Source: Streptomyces wedmorensis (GTDB taxonomy: Bacteria > Actinomycetota > Actinomycetes > Streptomycetales > Streptomycetaceae). Taken from it: a stretch of 64,000 nt of DNA. Position numbers and translations under genes: made by a program. How positions within the stretch are numbered: the stretch's first letter is position 1; each line of letters opens with the position of its first letter. The stretch lies in the NCBI RefSeq assembly GCF_000716445.1, contig NZ_JNWK01000002.1, forward strand, positions 191,324 to 255,323. Reading direction: 5' to 3'. Below the pieces are notes generated by a model, which did no database searches, was not told the DNA's origin, and saw nothing but the letters and a program-made list of their open reading frames with translations. Shown one piece after another: positions 62,883 to 64,000 of the stretch.

Positions 62883-64000
62883 ATGCTGCTGCGCCTCCTC
62901 GCCCCCCGCCTCCGGCCCCACCGGCCCCTCCTCGTCCTCCTCGTCGCCCTCCAGCTCGTCCAGTCCCTGGCCTCCCTCGCCCTGCCCGCCCTCAACGCCG
63001 GCGTCATCGACCACGGCGTCCTGCGCGGGGACACCGACCGTGTCCTCGGCGGCGGCGCCGTGATGATCGCCGTCACCCTGCTCCAGGCGGTGGCGGCCGC
63101 GGCCGCCACCTGCACCGGGGCCAGGATCGCCATGGGCGTCGCCCGTGACCTGCGCTCCGAGGTCTTCCGCCGGGTCCAGGACTTCTCCGCCCGGGAGCGC
63201 GGCCGCTTCGGCGCCGCCTCGCTCATCACCCGTACCACCAACGACGTCCAGCAGATCCAGACGTTCGCCGTGCTCGCCCTGACGATGCTGGTCGCCGCGC
63301 CCCTGCTGTGCGCCGGCGGGATCGCGATGGCCCTGCGCCAGGACGTGCCGCTCGCCTTCGTCCTGCTCCTGTCCGTGCCGGTGATGACCGGCGCCGTCGG
63401 CACCGTCGTGCTGCGGATGCGGCCCCTCTTCCGCGGCATGCAGGAGCGCGTCGACCGGGCCAACCGGGTGCTGCGCGAGCAGATCACCGGCGTCCGGGTG
63501 GTCCGCGCCTTCGTCCGCGACCGGCACGAGCGGGAACGCTTCGCCGCCGCCAACGACGAGCTCCTCGCCGTCGGCCTCCGGGCCGGACGGTTCCAGGCCC
63601 TCATGTTCCCGACCGTGCTGATCGTCTGGCAGCTGACCACCGTCGCCCTCGTCTACGTCGGAGCCCACCGCATCGACTCCGGCGCCCTCCGGCCCGGCGA
63701 GCTCTTCGCCTTCCTCGGCTACATGCTCCAGACCTCCATGTCCGTGATGATGGTCCTCTTCCTGCTCATGCACATGCCGAGGGCCGAGGCCGGCGCCGAA
63801 CGGGTCCGCGAGGTCCTTGACACCCTGCCCTCCGTCGTCCCGCCCGCCGACCCCGTCCGGGTGCTCCCCGGCCCCGGCCGACTGGACATCGAGGGCGTCG
63901 GCTTCCGGTATCCGGGCGCGGAGGAGCCGGTCCTCACGGACGTGGAGCTCGTCGCCCGGCCCGGTGAGACCACCGCGATCATCGGCTCCACCGGCAGCGG
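62883..64000 (+). CDS. ABC transporter, permease/ATPase fusion, N-terminal part (cut by window end)
   Basis: The open frame runs from ATG 62883 to the window end, 372 residues so far. Six-helix exporter domain (about 1-300): LVLLVALQLVQSLASLALPALNAGVIDHGVL, RDLRSEVFRRVQDFSARERGRFGAASLITRTTNDVQQIQ (typical of the MdlB-type family), then the nucleotide-binding domain with VGFRYPGAEEPVL and the beginning of Walker A, IIGSTGSG. It is 12 bases after the flavin reductase and likely SoxR-controlled with it. Confidence 0.9.
   Translation, partial: MLLRLLAPRLRPHRPLLVLLVALQLVQSLASLALPALNAGVIDHGVLRGDTDRVLGGGAVMIAVTLLQAVAAAAATCTGARIAMGVARDLRSEVFRRVQDFSARERGRFGAASLITRTTNDVQQIQTFAVLALTMLVAAPLLCAGGIAMALRQDVPLAFVLLLSVPVMTGAVGTVVLRMRPLFRGMQERVDRANRVLREQITGVRVVRAFVRDRHERERFAAANDELLAVGLRAGRFQALMFPTVLIVWQLTTVALVYVGAHRIDSGALRPGELFAFLGYMLQTSMSVMMVLFLLMHMPRAEAGAERVREVLDTLPSVVPPADPVRVLPGPGRLDIEGVGFRYPGAEEPVLTDVELVARPGETTAIIGSTGS

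Noticed and set aside
62870..64000. Forward frame 63308-63820 as a separate gene
   Set aside because: It lies inside the ABC transporter in another frame and is arginine-rich without a domain.

Overview
The window is a high-GC actinobacterial chromosome segment, almost certainly Streptomyces. The GC-rich third codon positions, GTG starts, frequent overlapping stop/start codons, XRE/DUF5753 and MmyB-type regulators, an ECF41 sigma factor, class E/F sortase biology and a znuACB-zur operon all point that way. Gene content and order match, from memory, the core region of S. coelicolor around SCO2477 to SCO2547, with lineage-specific inserts. No rRNA, tRNA, CRISPR array, insertion sequence or prophage was recognised.

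Layout. 1-7632: housekeeping block with the end of RNase Z, adenosine deaminase, an MFS exporter, a PfkB kinase, then phoH-ybeY-CNNM transporter-MmcQ protein. 7634-13912: the usual path from the CNNM gene to era is interrupted by a DHA2 exporter with a divergent MmyB-type regulator, a conserved cytidine-deaminase-like protein that has lost its zinc and catalytic residues, and a secreted-protein locus (a 159-aa protein, a WxL-like protein and a DUF916 membrane-anchored protein). 13943-22042: era, a TerD fusion, an M4 protease with its emfourin inhibitor, leuA behind a leucine-rich leader peptide, a choice-of-anchor A surface protein with a LAxTG signal, and a TerB-like protein. 22051-28958: a flavin oxidoreductase with a LuxR regulator, a ferredoxin-NADP reductase, a membrane protein and a decayed whiJ-type regulator with its two small partner genes. 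29026-37603: ECF41 sigma with its carboxymuconolactone decarboxylase partner, recO, uppS, a YcxB-like protein, zur-znuBCA and glycyl-tRNA synthetase. 37679-44522: regulators, exporters and an aldo/keto reductase, then dusB. 44880-47591: pyruvate phosphate dikinase. 48204-54612: an ArsR-type regulator, a PhoX-like protein, truncated haemoglobin, VOC protein, SDR, MFS and TetR. 54650-58735: a three-gene assimilatory nitrite reductase operon. 59103-64000: a TauE/SafE exporter, a class F sortase with a surface protein, an aminotransferase, and a SoxR-controlled flavin reductase followed by an ABC transporter cut by the window end.

Regulatory logic can be read directly at several promoters: a GlnR-type box before the nitrite reductase operon, a SoxR box before the flavin reductase, a Zur box on the znuA start codon, an ECF41-type promoter before the decarboxylase-sigma operon, a leucine attenuator before leuA, and paired TGACA/TGTCA palindromes linking a TetR regulator to an aldo/keto reductase. 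The least explained signal is a shared palindrome, CTGATG-N3-CATCAG, upstream of two unrelated cell-surface loci 50 kb apart (WxL/DUF916 and sortase F), which suggests an uncharacterised cell-surface regulon. The cytidine-deaminase-like pseudoenzyme and the WxL/DUF916 locus are the best candidates for undescribed biology.
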